A stretch of 10,865 nt of DNA, taken from contig SKSL01000030.1 in the NCBI GenBank assembly GCA_007123015.1, forward strand, positions 1-10,865, given 5' to 3'. Positions 1 through 7,017 of this stretch are shown here, one piece after another. Under the pieces are notes generated by a model that made no database searches, was not told the origin of the DNA, and saw only the letters and a list, made by a program, of their open reading frames with translations. Numbering within the stretch: the stretch's first letter is position 1; each line of letters opens with the position of its first letter. The position numbers and the translations under genes were made by a program. The DNA comes from Natronohydrobacter sp. (lineage in GTDB: Bacteria > Pseudomonadota > Alphaproteobacteria > Rhodobacterales > Rhodobacteraceae).

Positions 1-266
1 CCGGCCGCGCGCCAGCGCTCAAGCGCTGCAGGGTTGTCGACGAAATTCACCCCGATTTCGGCCAGCACGGTTTCGGCATTGGTCTCGATGATCGCGAGTG
101 CTTCTTCGTTCAGCACTTCCAGATTGGGAATATTGCGCTCGATATAGCGCGCGGTCTCGATGCTGACGGCTGTCCGTGCGGCGCGTCGGGCGGCACCTCC
201 GCCACCAGCGCGCCCTCTGCGCCCGGCGCTTGCTGCCTGTGCGATCCCCATGGCTTCATCCGTCAT
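1..266 (-). CDS. Trimethylamine methyltransferase (MttB) family protein, N-terminal fragment
   Basis: Reading the minus strand from the ATG at 266-264 gives 88 codons with no stop, running off the left edge, so only the N-terminus is present. It starts MTDEAMGIAQ, has a Gly/Ala/Arg-rich basic stretch (about residues 15-32), then a segment containing ETARYIERNIPNLEVLNEEA and ETVLAEIGVNFVDNPAALER. A basic, low-complexity leader followed by a helix-rich start of the barrel domain is typical of MttB-family proteins (COG5598), as I recall them. The family demethylates quaternary or tertiary amines, passing the methyl group to a corrinoid protein. Whether this member is a pyrrolysine enzyme or a non-pyrrolysine (MtgB-like) one cannot be seen here. 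AAGGTG, seven bases before the ATG, supports this start; a second in-frame ATG lies five codons downstream. It is divergent from nadA. Confidence 0.75.
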   Translation of the reverse strand, partial: MTDEAMGIAQAASAGRRGRAGGGGAARRAARTAVSIETARYIERNIPNLEVLNEEALAIIETNAETVLAEIGVNFVDNPAALERWRAA

Positions 267-385
267 GATCCGACACCTTTTTTCCAGCCGCCAAGTGTAC
301 GGCAGCGAACAACTAGGTCGGTTTTATGCGGCAGGATCAGGCATCGCGTGACGATTTGCGGCGCTCTGGGGTTCAAAGCGACATA

Positions 386-408
386 TTGCCGCCGCGAGAA
401 CGCGGCAA
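386..408. promoter_or_regulatory. Dyad TTGCCGC-N9-GCGGCAA, candidate operator
   Basis: Positions 386-392 and 402-408 are a perfect 7-bp inverted repeat with a 9-bp spacer. The centre can also fold as a 6-bp hairpin (391-396 with 401-406) with an AGAA loop. It lies about 120 bp from the mttB-family start and 100 bp from the nadA start, inside the only sizeable plus-side upstream gap. Its 23-bp length suits a dimeric repressor or activator. CATATT at 382-387 resembles a -10 box and touches the dyad, but I find no well-spaced -35 for it. The regulator is unknown. In GC-rich DNA such a dyad can arise by chance. Confidence 0.35.
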
Positions 409-496
409 ATTCGGCGACGATACATGTTTTCCTTGATCTTCCTGCACTCTCCCCCATATGCAGGCACCGCCCGTAAATTTCGGGCGCAGATGTGAT

Positions 497-501
497 GGGA
501 G
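497..501 (+). promoter_or_regulatory. Ribosome binding site that fixes the nadA start
   Basis: GGGAG lies seven bases before the ATG at 509. The in-frame ATG at 458 has only a pyrimidine-rich stretch upstream, and would add 17 residues that I do not recognise as NadA sequence. The start at 509 is therefore preferred. Confidence 0.7.
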
Positions 502-508
502 CCTTGCC

Positions 509-1558
509 ATGCTGGACATACTCGCGATCCGTCAGGACCTGAAAACGGTCTATGACCTTGCGCCCAACCCGGATCTGGCGGCCTCGATGCAGTCTGAATA
601 TGCGCTTATGGCGCGTGTCGTCTCACCTGCGGATTGGGCGATCCATGCACCCTATGTCAAGGCGATCAATGCGCTGAAACGCGAACGCAATGCCGCGATC
701 CTCGCGCATAATTACATGACGCCCGAGATTTTCCATGGCATCGCCGATGTCGTGGGCGACAGTCTGCAACTGGCGATCGCAGCGACGCGGACCGAAGCCG
801 AAGTCATCGTGCAATGCGGTGTGCATTTCATGGCCGAGACTTCCAAGATCCTGAATCCGTCGAAAATTGTGCTCATGCCCGACATGGCCGCTGGCTGCTC
901 GCTTGCCGACAGCGTCACAGCCGACGGCATTGCGCAGATGCGCGCGCGCTATCCGGGCGCGCCGGTCGTGACCTATGTCAACACCACAGCCGAGGTCAAA
1001 GCCGCGTCTGACATCTGCTGCACCTCGTCCAATGCTGTGCAGATCATCCGCGCGCTGGAAGCCGAGACCATCATCATGGCACCTGACCAGTATCTGGCGC
1101 AGAATGTCGCCGCTCTGGTGCCGGAAAAGAATATTGTCTGGTGGGAAGGCTCTTGCATTGTTCACGAGCAATACACAGCGCAGGATATCCGCGCGTTCCG
1201 CGACTGGAACCCCGGCACGCGGATCATCGCGCATCCCGAATGCCCGCCCGATGTCGTGGCCGAGGCTGATTTTTCGGGCTCGACCAAAAGTATTCTGGAT
1301 TATGTCAGCGCCGAACGACCCGAGCGCGCGATGCTGGTCACTGAATGCTCGATGGCCTCGAATATCTCGGACGCGCATCCGGATGTCGAATTTGTCGGGC
1401 CCTGCAACATGTGCCCCTATATGAAGAAGATCACCCTCGAAAAAGTGCTGTGGTCGTTACACACCATGACCACACAGGTAGAGGTCGAGGCCGAGATCGC
1501 CGCAAAGGCCCGGCTTGCAGTGCAGCGCATGATTGATCTTTCGGCGGCGAAAGCCTGA
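509..1558 (+). CDS. nadA: Quinolinate synthase NadA
   Basis: A cytoplasmic [4Fe-4S] enzyme that condenses iminoaspartate (from NadB) with dihydroxyacetone phosphate to form quinolinate, the second step of de novo NAD synthesis. The 349-residue product from the ATG at 509 fits the usual length (E. coli about 347). Diagnostic blocks are ILAHNYMTPEIFHGIADVVG, VQCGVHFMAETSKI, CCTSSNAV, GSCIVHEQY, HPECPP, TECSMASN and GPCNMCPYMKKITLEK. The three expected cluster ligands are in place: C103 (VQCGVHF), C216 (GSCIVHE) and C302, in a CxxC with C299 (CNMCPYM). The start at 509 is chosen for its GGGAG site. It is first in nadA-nadB-nadC, with the nadB start four bases after its stop. All catalytic landmarks appear intact, so it should be functional. 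Confidence 0.97.
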   Translation: MLDILAIRQDLKTVYDLAPNPDLAASMQSEYALMARVVSPADWAIHAPYVKAINALKRERNAAILAHNYMTPEIFHGIADVVGDSLQLAIAATRTEAEVIVQCGVHFMAETSKILNPSKIVLMPDMAAGCSLADSVTADGIAQMRARYPGAPVVTYVNTTAEVKAASDICCTSSNAVQIIRALEAETIIMAPDQYLAQNVAALVPEKNIVWWEGSCIVHEQYTAQDIRAFRDWNPGTRIIAHPECPPDVVAEADFSGSTKSILDYVSAERPERAMLVTECSMASNISDAHPDVEFVGPCNMCPYMKKITLEKVLWSLHTMTTQVEVEAEIAAKARLAVQRMIDLSAAKA

Positions 1559-1562
1559 CACA

Positions 1563-3113
1563 GTGATCACGACCAAACGCGTTGTGATCGTGGGCGCTGG
1601 GCTTGGCGGGCTTTATGCGGCGCTGATGCTGGCCCCGCGCCCTGTCTTGGTGATCTCGCCCGAGACCTTGGGCGAGGGGGCTTCTTCTGCATGGGCGCAA
1701 GGCGGTGTGGCCGCTGCGATGGCCGCGCATGACAGCCCCGAGGCGCATGCGCGTGACACGGTCGCCGCCGGGGCGGGAACTGTGGACCCGGATATCGCGG
1801 CGCTGGTCACACAGGCCGCGAAGGGCCAGATCGAGGACCTGAGCGCGCAGGGCACACCGTTCGACCGCGATGCGGCAGGCCAATATATCCTGAACCACGA
1901 AGCGGCCCATTCCATCGCCCGTGTGGTGCGGGTGAAAGGGGATCAGGCGGGCCGCAAGATCATGGAAACACTGATCGCAAAAGTGCGCGCCACACCTTCC
2001 GTACAGGTGATGGAGCGGATGGTCGCGCAGGGGCTGATCACTGATGCAGGCCGCGTGACAGGCATTCAGCTTGCGCAGGTTCAGGGGGATCAGGTCTCGC
2101 GGCCTGTCGCCGTGCATGCCCCGGCGGTCTTGCTGGCCGGTGGTGGCTCGGGCGGGCTGTATGCATTGACCACAAACCCGCCCCGTATCCGCGGGCAAGT
2201 GATGGGGCTGGCGGCCCGCGCGGGTGCTATCATGACGGATATGGAATTCATGCAGTTTCATCCCACGGCCATGGATGTCGGGCTTGATCCTGCCCCTTTG
2301 GCGACCGAAGCCCTGCGCGGTGACGGTGCACGTCTGGTCAATGCAGATGGCGTCTATTTCATGGCAGACGAGCACCCGCTGGCCGAACTGGCCCCGCGCG
2401 ATGTGGTGGCGCGTGCGGTCTTTGCGCAAAGCCAGGCGGGCAAGCGGCCGCTGCTCGACACGCGCAGGGCTTTGGGTCCGTCAATTCTGACTGATTTCCC
2501 GGCTGTCGCCGAAGCCTGTCAGCGCGCCGGGATCGACCCAGTGACAATGCCCATTCCCGTGGCCGCTGCGGCCCATTATCACATGGGTGGTGTGGCAACA
2601 GATGCCGCAGGGCGGGCATCGCTGAAAGGGCTTTGGGTCTGTGGCGAGGCAGCGTCGACAGGGCTGCATGGGGCGAATCGGCTGGCCTCGAACGGGGTGC
2701 TGGAAGCTTTGGTGTTCGCCCGTCGTGCTGCCGAAGATATTGCAGCCGGGCTTGATGTGACTGTGGCGGATGAGCTGCATTTGCAGTTTCTGCCGGGCGG
2801 TCAGGCGCTGGATCCGCGTGCTGTGCAACAACTGCGCGACCTGATGACCCGCCATGTCGGTGTCCGCCGCACTGGGTCCGGACTGGTACAGGCGATGACG
2901 CAGATCCGCGTCTTGCAGGCTGAGCAGGCAGATTGCGCGGATTTCGCCAATATGTGTGCCACTGCGCTTTTGATTGCGACGGCGGCCTTCCAGCGGCAGG
3001 AAAGTCGCGGGGCGCATTGGCGCGACGATTTCCCGACCTCCGACCCCGCTTTCGGCCAACGCGCCAGTTTGACACTGGCACAAGCCCAACAGATCACCGA
3101 GGAATGCGTATGA
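1563..3113 (+). CDS. nadB: L-aspartate oxidase NadB
   Basis: A cytoplasmic FAD enzyme that oxidises L-aspartate to iminoaspartate, the substrate of NadA. The GTG start at 1563 gives 516 residues (E. coli 540). The dinucleotide-binding motif GAGLGG is at residues 11-16 and SSAWAQGGVAAAM at 41-53. Active-site positions known from E. coli NadB appear conserved: H233 in EFMQFHPTAM, R279 in LAPRDVVARA, H338 in AAHYHMGG, and R373 in HGANRLASNGVLEA. The C-terminal helical domain carries RHVGVRRTGSGL. Start choice: an in-frame ATG at 1533 would overlap nadA by 26 bases and add ten residues (MIFRRRKPDT) before the conserved TTKRVVIVGAG. Neither start has a strong ribosome site, so the GTG is an inference. 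The fold is shared with succinate dehydrogenase flavoproteins, but the neighbours settle it as NadB. Confidence 0.95.
   Translation: MITTKRVVIVGAGLGGLYAALMLAPRPVLVISPETLGEGASSAWAQGGVAAAMAAHDSPEAHARDTVAAGAGTVDPDIAALVTQAAKGQIEDLSAQGTPFDRDAAGQYILNHEAAHSIARVVRVKGDQAGRKIMETLIAKVRATPSVQVMERMVAQGLITDAGRVTGIQLAQVQGDQVSRPVAVHAPAVLLAGGGSGGLYALTTNPPRIRGQVMGLAARAGAIMTDMEFMQFHPTAMDVGLDPAPLATEALRGDGARLVNADGVYFMADEHPLAELAPRDVVARAVFAQSQAGKRPLLDTRRALGPSILTDFPAVAEACQRAGIDPVTMPIPVAAAAHYHMGGVATDAAGRASLKGLWVCGEAASTGLHGANRLASNGVLEALVFARRAAEDIAAGLDVTVADELHLQFLPGGQALDPRAVQQLRDLMTRHVGVRRTGSGLVQAMTQIRVLQAEQADCADFANMCATALLIATAAFQRQESRGAHWRDDFPTSDPAFGQRASLTLAQAQQITEECV
3099..3103 (+). promoter_or_regulatory. Ribosome binding site that fixes the nadC start
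   Basis: GAGGA inside the end of nadB lies six bases before the ATG at 3110. The alternative in-frame ATG at 3104 directly abuts it and so has no spacer. The chosen ATG overlaps the nadB stop as ATGA, indicating translational coupling. Confidence 0.75.
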
Positions 3114-3958
3114 CTGTCCCATCTTTGCCAGACCTGCTGATCGAGCCATTGATGCGCGCGGCCCTGTTAGAGGATTTGGGGCCTTCTGGGGATGTCACCA
3201 CGCAGGCCGTGATCGGACCAGAGCTGAGCTATCACGCAAGGCTGAATGCGCGCGATGCGGGCGTGGTCTCGGGGGTGCAACTGGCGGAACTGGCGTTCCG
3301 GCTGGTCGATCCGGCCCTGAAGGTCACGACCCTGAAAAGCGATGGTGCCGAGGTGGCTGCGGGTGAAACGGTCATGGTCATCGATGGCAAGGCGGCGTCG
3401 ATCCTGTCAGCCGAGCGGGTGGCGCTGAATTTCATGGGGCGGCTGTCCGGGATCGCCACGCTGACGGCCGCGTTCGTGGCCGAAACCGCAGGCACGCAAG
3501 CGCGTATCACCTGCACCCGCAAGACCACACCGGGGCTGCGTCTGGTCGAGAAACAGGCGGTGCGCCATGGCGGCGGAGCAGCCCATCGCTTTGCCCTGTC
3601 GGACGCGATCCTGATCAAGGACAATCACATTGCCGCCGCCGGGGGGATCGCCGAAGTTCTGACCCTGGCACGCGCGAATGCCAGCCATATGCGCCGCATC
3701 GAGATCGAGGTGGATACGCTTTCGCAGCTTGATCAGGTGCTGGCAACAGGCGGCGCGGATGTGGTGCTTCTGGATAATATGAGCACGCAGGATTTGCAGA
3801 CAGCTGTCAGCACGGTCGCCGGGCGGTTGGTCACGGAAGCCTCGGGCAATATGCGGCTTGACCGGATTGCCGAAGTGGCCGCGACGGGCGTCGATTACAT
3901 CTCGGTGGGCGCGCTCACCCATTCGGCGCAGGTGCTCGATCTCGGGCTCGACTTCTGA
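3110..3958 (+). CDS. nadC: Nicotinate-nucleotide pyrophosphorylase (carboxylating), NadC
   Basis: Transfers phosphoribosyl from PRPP to quinolinate with decarboxylation, giving nicotinate mononucleotide, the point where de novo synthesis joins the rest of NAD metabolism. The 282-residue product is normal for the family (E. coli 297). Recognisable blocks are LEDLGPSGDVTT near the N-terminus; the substrate-binding basic run starting TRKTTPGLR at 136-144 and continuing VEKQAVRHGGG; AHRFALSDAILIKDNH (158-173); IEIEVDTL; VVLLDNM; EASGNM; and the C-terminal GVDYISVGALTHS. Conserved Arg, His and Lys residues (R137, K138, R152, H159, R160, K170) are all present. The start overlaps the nadB stop by four bases. 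It is the last nad gene; 79 bases follow before the DUF1007 gene, with no hairpin I would call a terminator, so read-through is possible. Confidence 0.97.
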   Translation: MTVPSLPDLLIEPLMRAALLEDLGPSGDVTTQAVIGPELSYHARLNARDAGVVSGVQLAELAFRLVDPALKVTTLKSDGAEVAAGETVMVIDGKAASILSAERVALNFMGRLSGIATLTAAFVAETAGTQARITCTRKTTPGLRLVEKQAVRHGGGAAHRFALSDAILIKDNHIAAAGGIAEVLTLARANASHMRRIEIEVDTLSQLDQVLATGGADVVLLDNMSTQDLQTAVSTVAGRLVTEASGNMRLDRIAEVAATGVDYISVGALTHSAQVLDLGLDF

Positions 3959-4037
3959 GCGCCCCACGGCCAGCATGCGCGGGCTCTCGCTGCGCTGTGA
4001 CTTGAGCGGCTGCGCGCACTGCGCTACGGGTCATGGG

Positions 4038-4700
4038 ATGTTTGAGTGGCGGAACTTCCTTTTTCTGTCTGGCCTCTGCCTTCTGGCACAGCCTGCCCAT
4101 GCGCATCCGCATATTTTTGTCGATGTCGAGCTGGAAGTCGTCTTTGATGAGGCAGGCATTCCCGAAGGGCTCTGGATCAGTTGGACCTATGATCCGTTCT
4201 TCTCGATGCTTCTGGTGTCGGATATGGGGTTGGACCCCGATTTCACGGGCACGATCAGCGAAGACGAACGAGAGGCATTGGACGGGTTCGACATGCAATG
4301 GACTGTCGAGGTCTATCATGGCGATACGCATGCCACACAGGATGGGGAACCGCTGGCGCTGAGCAGCCCCATCACATGGGAGTCCGATTACCGCGATGGG
4401 CAATTGCGCTCGCGTCACCTGCGCCATTTACTCGACCGCCCTGACCCGGATCGCGAATGGATGGTCGGTGTCTATGATCCGACCTATTATACCAGTTATG
4501 GATTGGTGGGCACGCCGCGCGCCATCGGTCGCGAGGATTGCAGCTTGCGCATTTTCGAGCCTGATTGGGACGCGGCTTCAGCGCAACTGGAGGCAGCATT
4601 GGACGAAATTCTGGGCGCAGGTGGGGATATCGAGGCAGAATTTCCGATGGTCGGGGCGTTGTTTTCCGAGGAAGTCAGGATCCGATGCGGCGCGCGGTAA
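4038..4700 (+). CDS. Secreted DUF1007 family protein, probable metal-transport partner
   Basis: A 220-residue protein with a signal peptide (residues 1-22: hydrophobic FLFLSGLCLL core, then AQPAHA), so probably periplasmic. The predicted mature form starts HPHIFVDVELEVVFD, the hallmark of the DUF1007 family as I know it. Two cysteines, C168 (REDCSL) and C217 near the C-terminus, could form a disulphide. Families of this type usually sit beside NicO/RcnA-like nickel or cobalt transporters, as here: the next gene starts inside this one with a 16-base overlap. A role in binding or delivering a divalent metal on the periplasmic side is therefore inferred; the biochemical function is not established to my knowledge. 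The start at 4038 is chosen because it gives a clean signal peptide; its ribosome site is weak (GGG only). C14 does not fit a lipobox. Confidence 0.87.
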   Translation: MFEWRNFLFLSGLCLLAQPAHAHPHIFVDVELEVVFDEAGIPEGLWISWTYDPFFSMLLVSDMGLDPDFTGTISEDEREALDGFDMQWTVEVYHGDTHATQDGEPLALSSPITWESDYRDGQLRSRHLRHLLDRPDPDREWMVGVYDPTYYTSYGLVGTPRAIGREDCSLRIFEPDWDAASAQLEAALDEILGAGGDIEAEFPMVGALFSEEVRIRCGAR

Positions 4701-5596
4701 TCTCTGCAGCGCTGCTGCTCGGGGTTGTGGGGCTGGTGTGGTGGGCGTTGGGCGGGCTGGACCGCGTGGCGCAATTTGCACAAGAGGCGCAGCGCAGTTT
4801 CCAGACGCATCTGGCGCAGGGGCTGCGCAGTCTGCGCGCAGGCGAGCCCGGCGCATTGCTGGCCCTCTGGGTATTGAGTTTCGCCTATGGGTTTGCCCAT
4901 GCTGTGGGTCCCGGCCATGGCAAATTCCTGCTGGGCGCTTACGGGGCCGGGACACAGGTGCCTTTGCGCCGCATGGCGGGTCTGGGGCTGCTGTCCTCGT
5001 TGGCGCAGGGGCTGACAGCCGTGCTTCTGGTCTATGCCGGCGTTCTGATCTTCAATGCCTCGCGCGAAACTCTGCAACTGGCAGGCGATGTCTGGCTGGA
5101 ACGGGCGAGCCTGATGGCGATCGCGCTGATCGGCCTGTGGCTGGTGATGCGCGCGACGCGCAAGGGACTGCGCCAGGTTCACGCGCTGCCCGCCACCATG
5201 GCGGTGCCGCCTCATGCGCAGGTCGACCACCATTGCGAAAGTTGCGGCCATCGCCATGGCCCCAGCATGGAGGAGGCCGCTGCAATCACCGGCTGGCGTG
5301 ATACGGCCATGCTGATCGGCGCAATTGCGATCCGCCCCTGCACAGGCGCGCTGTTCGTCCTGATCCTGACCTGGCGCATGGGGCTGGTCTGGGAAGGGAT
5401 CGCTGCTGTGATGATCATGGCGCTGGGCACAGCCTCGGTGACGGTCGCTGTCGCGGCAACTGCGGTTCTGGCGCGCGAAGGGGCGATTGACTGGGCCGGG
5501 CGGCTGGGGCAGGCCCGCTATCTTGGTCCAGTGATCGAGGGGCTGGCGGGGCTCTTCATCCTTCTTGTTGCGTTGAACATGTTAAAAATCTTCTGA
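4685..5596 (+). CDS. NicO/RcnA-type nickel/cobalt transporter
   Basis: An inner-membrane protein of 303 residues. After a hydrophobic N-terminal helix (about 5-25) and a soluble, Gln-rich stretch (26-55), a membrane segment carries the family signature FAYGFAHAVGPGHGK, with H72 and H78, ending at K80. A second signature, RPCTGALFVL, starts at R217. Between them is a Cys/His cluster (H177 to H191) containing HHCESCGHRH, likely a metal-sensing or metal-gating loop. About six membrane segments can be drawn. The family moves Ni2+ or Co2+, usually as efflux. AGGA and GAGGAAG lie just upstream of the ATG, within the DUF1007 gene, so the two are translationally coupled. Metal specificity and direction cannot be read from the sequence. 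Confidence 0.9.
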   Translation: MRRAVISAALLLGVVGLVWWALGGLDRVAQFAQEAQRSFQTHLAQGLRSLRAGEPGALLALWVLSFAYGFAHAVGPGHGKFLLGAYGAGTQVPLRRMAGLGLLSSLAQGLTAVLLVYAGVLIFNASRETLQLAGDVWLERASLMAIALIGLWLVMRATRKGLRQVHALPATMAVPPHAQVDHHCESCGHRHGPSMEEAAAITGWRDTAMLIGAIAIRPCTGALFVLILTWRMGLVWEGIAAVMIMALGTASVTVAVAATAVLAREGAIDWAGRLGQARYLGPVIEGLAGLFILLVALNMLKIF

Positions 5597-5602
5597 GCTG
5601 TC

Positions 5603-5631
5603 TTGTCGCTTTCCGCGCGGCCCGATAACCG
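5603..5631 (+). promoter_or_regulatory. Possible promoter TTGTCG-N17-TAACCG before the MATE gene
   Basis: The 41-base gap between the NicO and MATE genes holds TTGTCG (5603-5608) and TAACCG (5626-5631) with a 17-base spacer. The match is only partial. If real, transcription would begin at or next to the ATG at 5638, which has no clear ribosome site, so the message would be leaderless. Weak evidence; read-through from upstream is an equal alternative. Confidence 0.2.
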
Positions 5632-5637
5632 TGGCGT

Positions 5638-7014
5638 ATGACACTCGCCCCGCCCCGCTTTCACGCCAATCTGCGCATGGTTCTTAGCCTGGGTCTGCCG
5701 CTTGCAGGCAGCCATCTGGCGCAGTTCATGCTGACTGTGACCGACACGATCATGTTGGGCTGGTATGGGGTTGCCGATCTGGCCGCGGGGGTGCTGGGGG
5801 CCGCACTATTCTTCGCAGTGTTCACTTTCGGGGCCGGCTTTGCCAATGCCGTGATGCCGATGGTCGCGACTTCCGCAGCATCGGGGCATGATACAGAGGT
5901 GCGCCGCGCGACCCGGATGGGGTTGTGGCTGTCCATCGTTTTCGGAATTGCCGCATTGCCGCTGTTCTGGTTCTCGGGAACAGTGTTGTCATGGCTCGGC
6001 CAGCCTGCTGATGTGGTGCCGCTGGCTGAAGCCTATATGCGGATCCTCGGCTTCTCGCTGGTGCCTGCGCTCTGTGTGATGGTGCTCAAGAACTATCTTG
6101 CCGCCCTCGGGCGCACGCAGGTTGCGCTCTGGGTCACAGTCGGCGCCGTGGGGCTGAATATCATCGCCAATTGGGTTTTCATCTTCGGCAATCTGGGCGT
6201 GCCTGAACTGGGCGTGCGCGGCGCGGCGATCGCGACGATCATTGTCAATCTGGCGAGCGTGGGGATATTGGCCGCCTATTGCGCGCTTTTGCCTGCGCTG
6301 CGCCGCTACACGCTGTTTCAACGCTTCTGGCGCGCGGATTGGCAGGCGATGGGGCAGGTCTGGCGGCTGGGCTGGCCGATTGGTGTGGCGCTGGTGTCGG
6401 AATCGGCACTGTTTTCGGCAGCCGCGCTGATGATGGGCTGGATCGGCACGCTGGAACTGGCCGCCCATGGCATCGCGCTCGAAATCACGGCGGCACTGTT
6501 CATGGTGCATCTGGGCTTTTCCAACGCGGCCACTGTGCTTGTCGGGCGCGCGCGCGGGCAGCGCGATCAGCAGGCGCTGCGAGAGGGCGCGCAGGTGGCC
6601 CTGCTGGTCTCGATCCTCTTTGCCAGTGCGACGATGCTGCTCTATATCACGGCAGGTCCGTTCCTTGTGGGTCTGTTCCTGTCCCCGGATGAGCCCGCGC
6701 GTGCCGCGATCATCGCCATTGGCGCGTCCTTCCTCATCGTCGCGGCTCTGTTTCAACTGGCCGATGGCGCGCAGGTCATGGCGATGGGGCTGCTCCGGGG
6801 CGTACAGGACACGCGCGGCCCGATGCTGATTGCCGCCTTCAGCTATTGGGCTGTGGGGCTGCCTGTCAGCTATCTGCTGGGCTTCCGCTTCGGCTTTGGC
6901 GGCGAAGGGATCTGGGCTGGACTGGTCGTCGGACTGACCATTGCGGCTGTGCTGTTGATGCTGCGCTTCTGGCGCGGTCCCGGGCGTGTCGATGCCCGCC
7001 CCTGGGAGGCGTGA
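5638..7014 (+). CDS. NorM-type MATE family multidrug/cation antiporter
   Basis: An inner-membrane exporter of 458 residues, the usual MATE size, with about twelve hydrophobic segments in two MatE halves. Three acidic positions match those reported for cation coupling in Vibrio cholerae NorM (D36, E255, D371): here D36 in TVTDTIMLG, E255 in ALVSESALF, and D376 in QLADGAQVMAMG. This points to Na+- or H+-driven export. GLLRGVQDTRGPM follows the third acidic residue, as expected for the NorM subfamily. Substrates in such proteins range from cationic drugs to flavins and cannot be predicted here. The ATG at 5638 has no good ribosome site. The EamA exporter gene starts three bases after its stop, so the two are probably co-transcribed. 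Confidence 0.93.
   Translation: MTLAPPRFHANLRMVLSLGLPLAGSHLAQFMLTVTDTIMLGWYGVADLAAGVLGAALFFAVFTFGAGFANAVMPMVATSAASGHDTEVRRATRMGLWLSIVFGIAALPLFWFSGTVLSWLGQPADVVPLAEAYMRILGFSLVPALCVMVLKNYLAALGRTQVALWVTVGAVGLNIIANWVFIFGNLGVPELGVRGAAIATIIVNLASVGILAAYCALLPALRRYTLFQRFWRADWQAMGQVWRLGWPIGVALVSESALFSAAALMMGWIGTLELAAHGIALEITAALFMVHLGFSNAATVLVGRARGQRDQQALREGAQVALLVSILFASATMLLYITAGPFLVGLFLSPDEPARAAIIAIGASFLIVAALFQLADGAQVMAMGLLRGVQDTRGPMLIAAFSYWAVGLPVSYLLGFRFGFGGEGIWAGLVVGLTIAAVLLMLRFWRGPGRVDARPWEA
7004..7009 (+). promoter_or_regulatory. Strong ribosome binding site for the EamA exporter
   Basis: GGGAGG inside the last codons of the MATE gene lies eight bases before the ATG at 7018. It fixes that start and ties translation of the EamA gene to the MATE message. 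Confidence 0.6.
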
Positions 7015-7017
7015 GCG

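Noticed and set aside
458..508. Upstream in-frame start of nadA
   Set aside because: No ribosome site at 458; GGGAG is well placed for the ATG at 509, and the added residues are not NadA-like.
267..508. A small gene or RNA in the divergent gap
   Set aside because: No frame here has both a ribosome site and a plausible protein, and apart from the dyad at 386-408 I see no tRNA, riboswitch or structured RNA pattern.
623..1378. 251-codon open frame antisense to nadA
   Set aside because: It lies fully within a gene with all NadA motifs, has no recognisable domain and a His/Arg/Asp-rich composition typical of an antisense shadow in GC-rich DNA.
1431..2429. 332-codon open frame antisense to nadA/nadB
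   Set aside because: It spans two confident genes on the other strand and its product resembles no family; Cys, His and Arg enrichment marks it as a shadow.
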